DNA from: Nitrosopumilaceae archaeon | GTDB lineage: Archaea; Thermoproteota; Nitrososphaeria; Nitrososphaerales; Nitrosopumilaceae | Assembly: GCA_013867245.1 (NCBI GenBank) | Contig: JACENB010000140.1 | Span: 1 to 6,259 of the forward strand | DNA length: 6,259 nt | Reading direction: 5' to 3' | Shown here: positions 1-5,304 of the stretch, piece after piece | How positions within the stretch are numbered: the stretch's first letter is position 1 | How the letters are laid out: the number at the start of each line of letters is the position of its first letter | The notes under the pieces: model-generated | Told to the model about the DNA's origin: nothing | The model's input: the letters and a program-made list of their open reading frames with translations, nothing else | Databases searched by the model: none | Translations under genes and position numbers: made by a program

Positions 1-1358
1 ACCATTGCGCGACTGTACTTTATCTTGACTCTCTGTCCAACTCCGTATGGACCACCAGACCAGCCGGTATTGATTAGGTAGACTACGGTATTGTGTTCGT
101 TAATCTTCTCTCCAAGTAATTTAGCGTAAACAGAGGCAGGTCTAGGCATGAATGGTGCTCCAAAGCACTGAGAAAATACGGATTTTGGTTCTTTGATTCC
201 TCTTTCAGTTCCTGCTAGCTTGCTTGTGTATCCGGACATAAAGTGGTACATTGCAGCTTCTTTTGTGAGTCGAGATACAGGAGGCAATACTCCTAATGCA
301 TCTGCTGTCAAAAATATAATGACTTTAGGATTTCCGCCAACACTTGGAATTACAGCACCTGGAATGAAATCCAAAGGATATCCAACACGAGTGTTTTCAG
401 TTAAAGTGTTATCATCATAATCAGGAACATTGTCCTTTAGAACTACATTTTCTAAAAGTGCACCAGGTTTAATTGCATTCCAAATTTCTGGTTCTGCTTC
501 TTGACTGAGGTTTATACATTTTGCATAACATCCTCCTTCAAAGTTAAAGGTTCCATTGTCAGACCAACCATGTTCATCATCACCAATTAGTTTTCTATTG
601 GGGTCTGCTGAAAGTGTGGTCTTTCCAGTACCAGACAATCCAAAGAACAAAGCAGTGTCTCCTTTTTCTCCAATGTTTGCAGAGCAGTGCATTGGAAAGA
701 TTCCTTTGTCAGGTAAGAGGAAGTTCATTACACCAAACATTGACTTTTTCATTTCACCGGCATACTCTGTTCCACCAATCAAGACAATCTTTCTTGTCAA
801 GTCAATGAGAATGAATACATCCGTTCTGGTTCCGTCAATCTCTGGAACTGCCTTAAAGTCATTAATACAAAGAATTGTGAATTCTGGTTCATGTTTTTGC
901 AATTCCTCACTTGTTGGACGAATAAACAAATTGCTTGAGAACATGTTTTGCCAAACATGATCATTGATGACTCTAATTGGTAAACGTGTTTCAGGATCAG
1001 CTCCTACAAATCCGTCAAATACAAAGAGTTCCTTGTTATCAACAAAGTTTTTCATTTTCTCTAATAGTTTTTCAAATTTGCCACTGGGAAATTGATGGTT
1101 GATTTTTCCCCAATCAATTGTTTCATGGGTTTTATCATCATATACGATAAATCTGTCATCAGGGGAACGTCCGGTGTATTTTCCAGTATTTACTGAAAGA
1201 GAGCCCGTAGAGTTTACAACACCCTCGTTTCTCTCAACTGCAAGACTAACCATCTCTTCAGTACTGAGATTTCTATGGACTTTGGATGGATTGATCCCAA
1301 AATCTTTGAGTTGTGATGAAAACTTGTCAGTTGTAGCAGTACCTACTACTTGTGTCAG
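1..1358 (-). CDS. pckA: ATP-dependent phosphoenolpyruvate carboxykinase, 3' end outside window
   Basis: Converts oxaloacetate plus ATP to phosphoenolpyruvate, CO2 and ADP in the cytoplasm; in autotrophic archaea this feeds gluconeogenesis. I translated the minus strand by hand: 452 codons stay open with no frameshift up to the window edge. Family landmarks, numbered from the CTG, are TGRSP 62-66 (substrate arginine R64), the metal/substrate block YAGEMKK 199-205, MHCSAN 223-228, the kinase P-loop GLSGTGKT 240-247 (K246), LIGDDEHGW 257-265, then ENTRVGYP and LAGTERGI. This is the ATP-type enzyme of bacteria and plants, not the GTP type. Roughly the last 70-90 residues are missing. Start choice: the frame has a stop 24 bases upstream of the CTG, no ATG/GTG/TTG comes before Met36, and the conserved N-terminal GI-VHRNLS block (residues 21-32) lies before Met36. 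The CTG at 1358-1356 has GGAGG (1372-1368) 9 bases ahead of it. Identity is very secure; the CTG start is an inference. Confidence 0.95.
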   Translation of the reverse strand, partial: MTQVVGTATTDKFSSQLKDFGINPSKVHRNLSTEEMVSLAVERNEGVVNSTGSLSVNTGKYTGRSPDDRFIVYDDKTHETIDWGKINHQFPSGKFEKLLEKMKNFVDNKELFVFDGFVGADPETRLPIRVINDHVWQNMFSSNLFIRPTSEELQKHEPEFTILCINDFKAVPEIDGTRTDVFILIDLTRKIVLIGGTEYAGEMKKSMFGVMNFLLPDKGIFPMHCSANIGEKGDTALFFGLSGTGKTTLSADPNRKLIGDDEHGWSDNGTFNFEGGCYAKCINLSQEAEPEIWNAIKPGALLENVVLKDNVPDYDDNTLTENTRVGYPLDFIPGAVIPSVGGNPKVIIFLTADALGVLPPVSRLTKEAAMYHFMSGYTSKLAGTERGIKEPKSVFSQCFGAPFMPRPASVYAKLLGEKINEHNTVVYLINTGWSGGPYGVGQRVKIKYSRAM

Positions 1359-1450
1359 AGTGTTACGCCTCCAAAAATGATGTCATTAATCCCAGGCTTG
1401 TTCATGAGATATTTCGATCCGCCTTCCATTTCCTTATTATCTTTTGGCAT
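1355..1450 (-). CDS. Possible 31-aa leader ORF upstream of pckA
   Basis: A short ATG ORF begins [11 protein letters not shown] and ends GGVTL, and it is not recognised as any family. Its TGA stop (1357-1355) overlaps the proposed pckA CTG start (1358-1356) as CTGA, the layout of translationally coupled cistrons. The GGAGG that would serve pckA lies inside its last codons. It has no Shine-Dalgarno of its own, but an AATAAATA box lies about 32 bases upstream, which fits a nearly leaderless transcript. It could be a regulatory leader peptide or a real microprotein. It could also be the true N-terminus of the carboxykinase separated by a frameshift (natural or sequencing), or simply untranslated leader. 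Coding status is unproven. Confidence 0.4.
   Translation of the reverse strand: MPKDNKEMEGGSKYLMNKPGINDIIFGGVTL
1366..1372 (-). promoter_or_regulatory. Strong Shine-Dalgarno deciding the pckA CTG start
   Basis: GGAGGCG on the minus strand is close to the archaeal anti-Shine-Dalgarno complement GGAGGTGATC. GGAGG ends 9 bases before the CTG proposed as the pckA start. It is the only strong ribosome-binding motif near the 5' end of this reading frame, and no standard start codon lies at a suitable distance. Confidence 0.6.
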
Positions 1451-1478
1451 TTGAAATTATTTTGACCGTCTAGGAACG

Positions 1479-1486
1479 TATTTATT
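1479..1486. promoter_or_regulatory. Shared TATA-like box between pckA leader and L32e
   Basis: TATTTATT on plus (AATAAATA on minus) sits in the 58-base divergent spacer. Its centre is about 27 bases before the L32e ATG at 1509, the ideal distance for leaderless archaeal transcription. It is about 32 bases before the leader-ORF ATG at 1450 on the other strand. No second equally good box is seen, so one element may serve both directions, or the minus transcript may use the weaker AAAATAATT nearer the gene. Confidence 0.5.
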
Positions 1487-1508
1487 CCAAATTTCAAGAG
1501 TCAATCTG

Positions 1509-1913
1509 ATGCCGATCAATAAGGACAAGATTGCAAAGAGACAGGAGATTAAAGAACACAATCCTGATTTTGAAAGACCAGAGAGCTGGCGTTATGTTAG
1601 ACTCCAAACTGGTTGGAGAAAACCAAAAGGTATTGATCATCATCAGAGAAAACAATGGAGTAGAGGTCGTCCAGGTCTAGTCAAAGTAGGATTTGGTGGA
1701 CCAAAAGAAGCAAGAGGATTACACCCATCAGGATTTACAGATAACTTAGTTTACAATTTAGATGACTTGGCAAAACTTGACCCAAAGAAAGATGGAGTCA
1801 GATTAGGCCACAGTGTAGGTACTAGAAAAAGAAAAGAGATTGTAACAAAAGCAGTCGAACAAAAATTCAAAATTTTCAATGCGAGAGTGAGTGCAAGTGG
1901 TAGTAAATCTTAA
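1509..1913 (+). CDS. rpl32e: Large-subunit ribosomal protein L32e
   Basis: Archaeal/eukaryal-specific protein of the 50S subunit. The 134-residue product is the usual archaeal length and basic. It shows the family pattern: FERPESWRYVRLQTGWRKPKG near residues 21-41, then GRPGLVKVGFGGPKEARGLHPSG (about 53-75) and a C-terminal basic segment with GTRKRKEI. The ATG at 1509 has no Shine-Dalgarno and a TATA-like box about 27 bases upstream, so a leaderless mRNA is likely. Its last codons overlap the start of L19e, which points to one transcript and coupled translation. In many archaea L32e and L19e belong to the spc ribosomal-protein operon; here they stand as a two-gene unit beside unrelated genes. 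Confidence 0.95.
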   Translation: MPINKDKIAKRQEIKEHNPDFERPESWRYVRLQTGWRKPKGIDHHQRKQWSRGRPGLVKVGFGGPKEARGLHPSGFTDNLVYNLDDLAKLDPKKDGVRLGHSVGTRKRKEIVTKAVEQKFKIFNARVSASGSKS

Positions 1914-2352
1914 AGCTAAGAAAAGACTAGCAGCCAGAGTTACTGGTGTTGGCGTTCACAGAATAAAGTTTGATGCAGACCATCTTACTGATGTTGCTGA
2001 TGCAATTACAAGAGAGAACATTCGCAGTCTAATTACAGCTAACACAATCAAAATCGATTCATTTACTGGAACATCCAGAGGAAGAGCACAAGAAAAGAAA
2101 GCCCAGAGAAACAAGAGAGGTACCAAACAAGGTTCAAAACAAGGACGTAAAGGTGCACGTGTTGGTAAAAAAGAAGTCTATGTTGCAAAGGTCCGCTCAT
2201 TGAGAAGACTACTAAAAATTGCAAAAGACAGAAAGGATTTGACTAATCCAGAATTTTGGGCACTTTACAAAAAAGTAGGTGGTAACACAGTCAGAAACAA
2301 GGCCCACTTGAGACAATTAATGGAAGAGATTGTCGCAAAAAGAAAGAACTAG
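1897..2352 (+). CDS. rpl19e: Large-subunit ribosomal protein L19e
   Basis: Archaeal/eukaryal L19e of the 50S subunit, which helps form intersubunit contacts. Counting from GTG 1897 it has 151 residues and opens MVVNLKAKKRLAARVTGVG, matching the family's N-terminal NLKxxKRLAA block. A very basic middle (about 65-100, with RGRAQEKKAQRNKRGTKQG) follows, then a helical C-terminal part with ALYKKVGGNTVRNKAHLRQL. An in-frame GTG at 1891 is an alternative start. I prefer 1897 because GAGTGA (1885-1890) is then about 6 bases away and the N-terminus matches family length. Either start overlaps the 3' end of L32e by 17-23 bases. The stop shares a CTAG with the convergent alkyltransferase gene. Confidence 0.94.
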   Translation: MVVNLKAKKRLAARVTGVGVHRIKFDADHLTDVADAITRENIRSLITANTIKIDSFTGTSRGRAQEKKAQRNKRGTKQGSKQGRKGARVGKKEVYVAKVRSLRRLLKIAKDRKDLTNPEFWALYKKVGGNTVRNKAHLRQLMEEIVAKRKN

Positions 2353-2648
2353 AATCTGTAAACAGTTTTTTCCCAATCTAAAATTTTACCATTTTCAATT
2401 TGGATGCCTTCATCATTTAGCATCTTAGTTTTGATATGCTCTCCATATGCATATCCACCAACCTTACCATTTGACATTACAACTCTGTGACACGGAATGA
2501 TAACGGGGTACGGGTTTTTGTTCATTATTCTACCAACTGCTCTTTGTCCGTTCTTTAGACCGACTGCCTTTGCAAGTTCTCCATAAGTTGTGATTTGCCC
2601 TTTTGGAACTTCTAGTAATTTTTTGTAAATCTTTTTCTCAAGATTCAA
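2349..2648 (-). CDS. ogt: Methylated-DNA-[protein]-cysteine S-methyltransferase, C-terminal domain only
   Basis: Suicide DNA-repair protein that moves the alkyl group of O6-alkylguanine to an active-site cysteine. In 99 residues it contains just the DNA-binding/active-site domain. Tyr22 is in the helix-turn-helix region (TTYGELAKAVG). RAVG 36-39 supplies the arginine finger R36, and NP 45-46 and PCHRV 52-56 follow, with nucleophile C53. GKVGGYAYG and K-LNDEG close the motif. The N-terminal domain of full Ogt/MGMT proteins is absent. Alkyltransferase-like proteins share this size but normally carry Trp in place of Cys, so this one should be catalytically competent. The start is TTG 2648-2646, overlapping the DtdA stop as TTGA, with GAGGTA (2662-2657) 8 bases upstream, so it is probably translated from the DtdA mRNA. 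The stop overlaps that of L19e. Confidence 0.9.
   Translation of the reverse strand: MNLEKKIYKKLLEVPKGQITTYGELAKAVGLKNGQRAVGRIMNKNPYPVIIPCHRVVMSNGKVGGYAYGEHIKTKMLNDEGIQIENGKILDWEKTVYRF
2356..2371 (+). terminator. Candidate terminator of the L32e-L19e unit
   Basis: CTGTAAACAG (a 4-bp dyad with a 2-base loop, 2356-2365) runs directly into six T residues (2366-2371), four bases after the L19e stop. Archaeal termination depends mainly on T-tracts, so the run matters more than the tiny hairpin. It lies inside the last codons of the convergent alkyltransferase gene. Confidence 0.4.
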
Positions 2649-3421
2649 AGTTTGACTACCTCAAGTTCTGTAGACTCTAGAAGGTCAAGAACTTTTTGCT
2701 TGTTTGGCCCAAGTCCATTCCAATCAAGTAGAGCAAACTTTGCCATACTGTTTTGTTTGAGAATATGGGAGAACAGGTCTTCATCAAGATTGTCAAGTGC
2801 ATGTTTTGGTATGACTGTTCCAAGTGCATACTTGCCATCAAGAAGTTGTTCTGTAAACTTTGTAGGATAATGAGTTCCACCAAAACATAGTGCAACTGGA
2901 TTGTTTGGAATGTCATTTGACATTACTTCATGAACTAGTTTTGCAACCCTGTGACATAGATTTTCATCAGTCCACTGTTTTTCAGTGGTTCCAATCTCGA
3001 TGAAGATTGAAGGCTTTTTGAGATCTGTTGGTCCGTGATGTGTTGCCTCTATTGTAATATCAAACTCTGCAAAATCAGACTGATGATCACGTAAAGTTTG
3101 CAGATATTTCTTTTGCAAGTCAGGATGAGGAATTGCTACTTGTCTGTCGTTTCCACCAAACTTTGCCTCTGAGAAATTCCCAGTACTATGGCAGGTAAGT
3201 GCAAGCACTCCAGATTCAGCTGCATGTTTTGATAGGAATACAAATCCATCATAATCGTATTTTTCTTCTAACCAATCTGCAGAAATTGCAGGGGTTGGAA
3301 TAATCACCAGATCATAATGCTTTCCACGAAATACATCTCCATCCTGAGTCATATCTTTGCAAAGAAATTTTGCCATATTGTGACCAGCAGGATCATCGGC
3401 GTATGCAACTAACAGCTCCAT
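2645..3421 (-). CDS. dtdA: D-aminoacyl-tRNA deacylase, archaeal/plant DtdA (GEK1) type
   Basis: Hydrolyses D-amino acids wrongly attached to tRNA, a quality-control step in translation; the family is zinc dependent. The 258-residue product begins MELLVAYADDPAGHNMAKFL, as in other DtdA proteins. It carries the family blocks LTCHSTGNFSEAKFGG (75-90), IEATHHGPTDL (124-134), PSIFIEIGTTEKQW (137-150) and CFGGTHYPTKFTEQLL (179-194), where the histidines are likely metal or catalytic ligands. The frame stays open to 3544, but that 41-residue extension (many aromatic residues, FVWLFGHFQG) is not family-like and is antisense to secE. ATG 3421 is therefore the start, and an AAATTAATAG box 28 bases upstream agrees with a leaderless message. 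The stop overlaps the alkyltransferase start by 4 bases. Confidence 0.93.
   Translation of the reverse strand: MELLVAYADDPAGHNMAKFLCKDMTQDGDVFRGKHYDLVIIPTPAISADWLEEKYDYDGFVFLSKHAAESGVLALTCHSTGNFSEAKFGGNDRQVAIPHPDLQKKYLQTLRDHQSDFAEFDITIEATHHGPTDLKKPSIFIEIGTTEKQWTDENLCHRVAKLVHEVMSNDIPNNPVALCFGGTHYPTKFTEQLLDGKYALGTVIPKHALDNLDEDLFSHILKQNSMAKFALLDWNGLGPNKQKVLDLLESTELEVVKL
2657..2662 (-). promoter_or_regulatory. Shine-Dalgarno for the TTG-started alkyltransferase
   Basis: GAGGTA lies within the last codons of dtdA, 8 bases before the TTG at 2648. It supports TTG as the true start and internal translation initiation on a dtdA-alkyltransferase mRNA. Confidence 0.6.
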
Positions 3422-3430
3422 GAAATAAGA

Positions 3431-3438
3431 GATATAAG
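3431..3438 (+). promoter_or_regulatory. TATA-like box for secE-spt5-L11
   Basis: GATATAAG is centred about 26-27 bases before the secE ATG at 3461, the expected leaderless spacing. The nearby GGAG (3438-3441) is about 20 bases from the ATG and too far away to be a ribosome-binding site. Confidence 0.5.
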
Positions 3439-3444
3439 GAGACC

Positions 3445-3454
3445 CTATTAATTT
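3445..3454 (-). promoter_or_regulatory. TATA-like box for dtdA
   Basis: AAATTAATAG on minus is centred 28 bases before the dtdA ATG at 3421. No Shine-Dalgarno precedes that ATG, consistent with a leaderless transcript. The whole divergent spacer to secE is 39 bases, so the two promoters interleave. Confidence 0.5.
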
Positions 3455-3460
3455 CCACCA

Positions 3461-3634
3461 ATGAACCCGAAGCAGACTTTGAAGAACATGGCAAATACCT
3501 TGAAAATGGCCAAAAAGCCAGACAAAGATGAGTATAAACAACATCTCAGATTGGTATTGCTAGGTATTGGAGGAGTTGGAGTAATTGGATTTATCATTCA
3601 ATTCGTCTTTTCGGTGATCACATTTGGTAGGTAA
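3461..3634 (+). CDS. secE: Preprotein translocase subunit SecE/Sss1
   Basis: Small essential subunit of the Sec61/SecY protein-conducting channel, one membrane span. The 57-residue product opens MNPKQTLKNMANTLKMAKKP, an amphipathic basic N-terminal helix. It continues with the conserved KPDKDEYKQHLR region (19-30), which packs against SecY in this family, and has a hydrophobic segment at about residues 31-54 (LVLLGIGGVGVIGFIIQFVF). Length and layout match archaeal SecE, and its place directly before spt5 is the standard archaeal arrangement. The gap to spt5 is 2 bases. It is easy to miss because of its size and because a dtdA reading frame runs opposite it. Confidence 0.9.
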   Translation: MNPKQTLKNMANTLKMAKKPDKDEYKQHLRLVLLGIGGVGVIGFIIQFVFSVITFGR

Positions 3635-3636
3635 AA

Positions 3637-4095
3637 TTGTCTGAAGAAATAAAATCACATTTGTTTGCAATTAGAACCACTGGTGGACAAGAAAAAGTGG
3701 TAATGAGGTTATTAGAAGCAAAAGCTAATGCCAATCAAATTAACATTCAATCAGTATTTTGGGTAAATGATCTTAAAGGATATGTTGTCATTGAAGCAAT
3801 CAATCCAAGTGATGCATACATGGCAGTAGAAGGTGTAAGACACATCCGCGGTCAATTAAGAGGAGAATTAGAGTTCAAAGATATCGAAGGATATTTGGTA
3901 AAGAAATCAACAGTTTCAACTCTAGCAGTAGACAATGTCGTAGAAATCACTGGAGGTCCATTCAAGGGAATGAAGGCAACAATTACCAGAATCGATTCAG
4001 ACAAAGAAGAAGCTACAGTTGTTTTGCTTGATGCATCATACCAACTGCCAGTCACAGTCGACGCAAACTATCTAAAATTATCAACTGAGGGTTAG
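3637..4095 (+). CDS. spt5: Transcription elongation factor Spt5 (archaeal NusG)
   Basis: Binds the RNA polymerase clamp, usually with Spt4, to increase processivity and help couple transcription with translation. The 152-residue product has an NGN domain at about residues 7-88 (HLFAIRTTGGQEKVVMRLL, later GYVVIEA and VRHIRG) and one KOW domain at about 97-148 (VEITGGPFKGMKATITRID). This is the normal archaeal two-domain architecture. The start is TTG 3637-3639, two bases after the secE stop, with GGTAGG (3626-3631) inside the end of secE as ribosome-binding site at 5-base spacing. No ATG lies near the NGN start (the first internal Met is residue 23), so TTG is well supported. It belongs to a secE-spt5-L11 operon. 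Confidence 0.94.
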   Translation: MSEEIKSHLFAIRTTGGQEKVVMRLLEAKANANQINIQSVFWVNDLKGYVVIEAINPSDAYMAVEGVRHIRGQLRGELEFKDIEGYLVKKSTVSTLAVDNVVEITGGPFKGMKATITRIDSDKEEATVVLLDASYQLPVTVDANYLKLSTEG

Positions 4096-4100
4096 GAAGG

Positions 4101-4108
4101 ATTAAATT
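4101..4108 (+). promoter_or_regulatory. Possible internal TATA-like box ahead of L11
   Basis: ATTAAATT is centred about 26 bases before the L11 ATG in the 34-base spt5-L11 gap, so an extra leaderless L11 transcript is possible. AT richness makes chance matches common. The strong Shine-Dalgarno that follows argues for at least some translation from the longer operon mRNA. Confidence 0.3.
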
Positions 4109-4116
4109 TTCATTTT

Positions 4117-4124
4117 GAGGCGAT
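4117..4124 (+). promoter_or_regulatory. Shine-Dalgarno of L11
   Basis: GAGGCGAT closely follows the archaeal GGAGGTGAT pattern, 5 bases before the ATG at 4130 (9 from the GAGG core). It fixes the L11 start. Confidence 0.7.
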
Positions 4125-4129
4125 AAAAT

Positions 4130-4609
4130 ATGGGAGAACAAAAAATTTCATCACTTGTAACAGGCGGAGGAGCATCTGCAGGTCCACCTTTAGGTCCAGC
4201 ACTAGGTCCACTTGGCGTTAACATTATGGAAGTTATCAATGCAATTAACGAAAAAACAAAAGACTTTGAGGGAATGAAAGTTCCAGTTACAGTTATTGTT
4301 GATAGCGACACAAAAAAGTACGAGATTGAAATTGGTATCCCATCTGCAGCTGCACTAATCATGAAAGAAGCAGGAATCCAAAAAGGTTCTGGCGCTTCTG
4401 GAACTGAATGGGCAGGAGATGTAACAATGGATGCAGTAGTTAAAGTTGCAAATACCAAACTAGAGAACTCTTATGCATCATCACTAAAGTCAGTTGCAAA
4501 AACCATCGTTGGTACATGCCTTGCTTTAGGAGTCAAAGTTGAAGGAAAGACTCCAAAAGAGATTACAGCAGAAATCAATGAAGGCAAATGGGATGAAAAA
4601 TTCCAGTAA
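4130..4609 (+). CDS. rpl11: Large-subunit ribosomal protein L11
   Basis: Forms the base of the ribosomal stalk with 23S rRNA and contacts translation factors. The 159-residue product has the unmistakable N-terminal block GGGASAGPPLGPALGPLGVN (12-31), the proline-rich hinge of L11. The C-terminal rRNA-binding domain follows at about 70-140, with PSAAALIMKEAGI and later SVAKTIVGTCLALGV. The C-terminal tail (GKTPKEITAEINEGKWDEKF) is typical of archaeal L11. It is the last plus-strand gene of the secE-spt5-L11 group. L1, which usually follows directly, lies about 1.47 kb further on beyond a block of minus-strand genes. The stop TAA (4607-4609) directly abuts the stop of the convergent small CxxC gene. 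Confidence 0.96.
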   Translation: MGEQKISSLVTGGGASAGPPLGPALGPLGVNIMEVINAINEKTKDFEGMKVPVTVIVDSDTKKYEIEIGIPSAAALIMKEAGIQKGSGASGTEWAGDVTMDAVVKVANTKLENSYASSLKSVAKTIVGTCLALGVKVEGKTPKEITAEINEGKWDEKFQ

Positions 4610-4798
4610 CTAGACTCGAGTTTTATCTACATCATCTAAAATTTTCTGCATACAATTATGACAAATGACATCATGTTGTGATAATTTTCTAACTACATCA
4701 TGATCTTGAACTTTAGAATCATACGTTGCTGAAATTACTATCTTGTTGCTCCAAACCATATAGTCTTCTTTTTTCTTGGAGCACACAATACAGTTCAT
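4610..4798 (-). CDS. Small CxxC-CxxC protein, unknown function
   Basis: A 62-residue protein with two CxxC pairs, C3-C6 at the N-terminus and C46-C49 (VICHNCMQ) near the C-terminus. They are spaced like a zinc-binding treble-clef or zinc-ribbon fold closed around a beta-rich middle (MVWSNKIVISATYDSKV). I do not recognise a named family, and metal binding is inferred from the cysteines. The ATG at 4798 has no Shine-Dalgarno. A TATA-like sequence (TTTTATAC on minus, about 4820-4827) lies about 25 bases upstream, inside a near-palindrome. It is the last of five tandem tiny minus-strand ORFs and converges on L11 with no gap. Possible roles, such as a ribosome- or nucleic-acid-associated protein, are guesses. 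Confidence 0.65.
   Translation of the reverse strand: MNCIVCSKKKEDYMVWSNKIVISATYDSKVQDHDVVRKLSQHDVICHNCMQKILDDVDKTRV
4613..4624 (+). terminator. Weak candidate terminator after L11
   Basis: The 8-base palindrome ACTCGAGT (4614-4621) merges into TTTT (4621-4624) just after the L11 stop. The T-run is short, so this is tentative. It overlaps the last codons of the convergent gene. Confidence 0.25.
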
Positions 4799-4809
4799 GA
4801 TACAGTTAC

Positions 4810-4829
4810 AGGTTTTGTGTATAAAACCT
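4810..4829. repeat. 20-base inverted repeat over the promoter of the CxxC gene
   Basis: AGGTTTT (4810-4816) and AAAACCT (4823-4829) are perfect 7-base inverted arms around GTGTAT. The element covers the TATA-like box of the 4610-4798 gene and reaches the stop codon of the gene before it. It could be an operator, a terminator-like hairpin for the upstream ORF, or chance in AT-rich DNA. Confidence 0.4.
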
Positions 4830-4968
4830 AAACATCATTTCCTGTTACTACCCATTCAAGTGCTCTTAGAACACCTTGGTAGTACTTCATTGCATCCATT
4901 GATTCGGCGTTAACCAATCTTTGTTCAATTACTGTTCTGTATTCTGCAACTTCATTTTCTGTTTTCAT
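4828..4968 (-). CDS. Hypothetical 46-aa protein
   Basis: Small ORF opening MKTENEVAEYRTVIEQRL. It is predicted helical and amphipathic with mixed charge throughout (residues 1-40), ending WVVTGNDV. It has no cysteine, signal or membrane span, and no family is recognised. Its coding nature is supported by position in the tandem series (20 bases after the previous stop, 29 before the next start). An ATTTATCT box about 27 bases before the ATG at 4968 also supports it, as does a sequence that looks like a short helical protein, not random AT-rich translation. Homology in related archaeal genomes would settle it. Confidence 0.5.
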   Translation of the reverse strand: MKTENEVAEYRTVIEQRLVNAESMDAMKYYQGVLRALEWVVTGNDV

Positions 4969-4988
4969 GAAAATTGTAAAAGATGCAT

Positions 4989-5099
4989 CTAGATAAATGG
5001 ATTTTTGATAAAGCCATTTGCCAAAAGGACCACAATTCCTACAGCAGTTCCTGTTCCAGCAAGAATTCCAAATAAGAATAAGGCATCTCGTTTATCCAT
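4989..5099 (-). CDS. Putative 36-aa single-pass membrane peptide
   Basis: The ORF starts MDKRDALFLFGILAGTGTAV. A charged head (residues 2-5) is followed by an uninterrupted hydrophobic, glycine-rich segment at about 6-30, then a short polar end with one lysine (IKNPFI). This resembles a one-span membrane microprotein. No family is recognised. A modest TATA-like TCATAAGT is about 27 bases before the ATG at 5099, with no Shine-Dalgarno. Its stop codon falls within a few bases of the TATA-like box of the next small gene. Very small size keeps confidence moderate. Confidence 0.5.
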   Translation of the reverse strand: MDKRDALFLFGILAGTGTAVGIVVLLANGFIKNPFI

Positions 5100-5132
5100 T
5101 AAGAATAATTCAGAAAATTCCAACTTATGAAT

Positions 5133-5273
5133 TTAGAGTTTGGGAAGCTGGCCTGTCTTGTCAAGATTTGATTTGCATACCTTACAATAGAGTCGGACTT
5201 CAGTTGATGGGAATTCAGCACCACAGTTTTTGCAGGTATAAAGCTTGGACTCGTCCATGAATCTACAAGTCAT
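5133..5273 (-). CDS. Small zinc-ribbon protein (CxxC-x12-CxxC)
   Basis: A 46-residue protein with cysteine pairs C14-C17 (YTCKNCGAEF) and C30-C33 (LYCKVCKSNL), the spacing of a classic single zinc ribbon. It has a short polar tail, GQLPKL. Such stand-alone ribbons are common in archaea and often bind nucleic acid or serve as subunits, but the role here is unknown. Two starts are possible, ATG 5273 (46 aa) or ATG 5258 (MDESKLYTC, 41 aa). Neither has a Shine-Dalgarno, and AT-rich boxes lie at roughly suitable distance for both. It is the second of five tandem tiny minus-strand ORFs, 31 bases after the previous stop. Confidence 0.65.
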   Translation of the reverse strand: MTCRFMDESKLYTCKNCGAEFPSTEVRLYCKVCKSNLDKTGQLPKL

Positions 5274-5304
5274 GTTCAAGACTTAAGCATTGATAATTTC
5301 GGAT

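Noticed and set aside
1..1358. Possible frameshift in pckA
   Set aside because: A base-by-base check of every line from 1358 to 601, and continued translation to base 1, stays in one frame with all family motifs in order. Only the extreme 5' junction remains uncertain.
193..1380. Several plus-strand open frames (193-420, 556-960, 614-808, 1099-1380)
   Set aside because: All lie antisense to the clear, continuous pckA reading frame, and their translations show no family motif.
2652..2916. Open frames at 2652-2870 (plus) and 2677-2916 (minus)
   Set aside because: Both overlap the well-supported dtdA gene in other frames and look like shadows.
3422..3544. N-terminal extension of dtdA to 3544
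   Set aside because: It is not family-like, is antisense to secE, and the TATA-like box for dtdA lies inside it.
3852..4458. Minus-strand open frames at 3852-4055 and 4102-4458
   Set aside because: They are antisense to spt5 and L11, which have strong family matches.
5018..5260. Plus-strand 80-codon frame starting MPKGPQFLQQ
   Set aside because: Its composition is repetitive and unconvincing. The opposite strand holds a zinc ribbon and a membrane peptide with sensible sequence and promoters.
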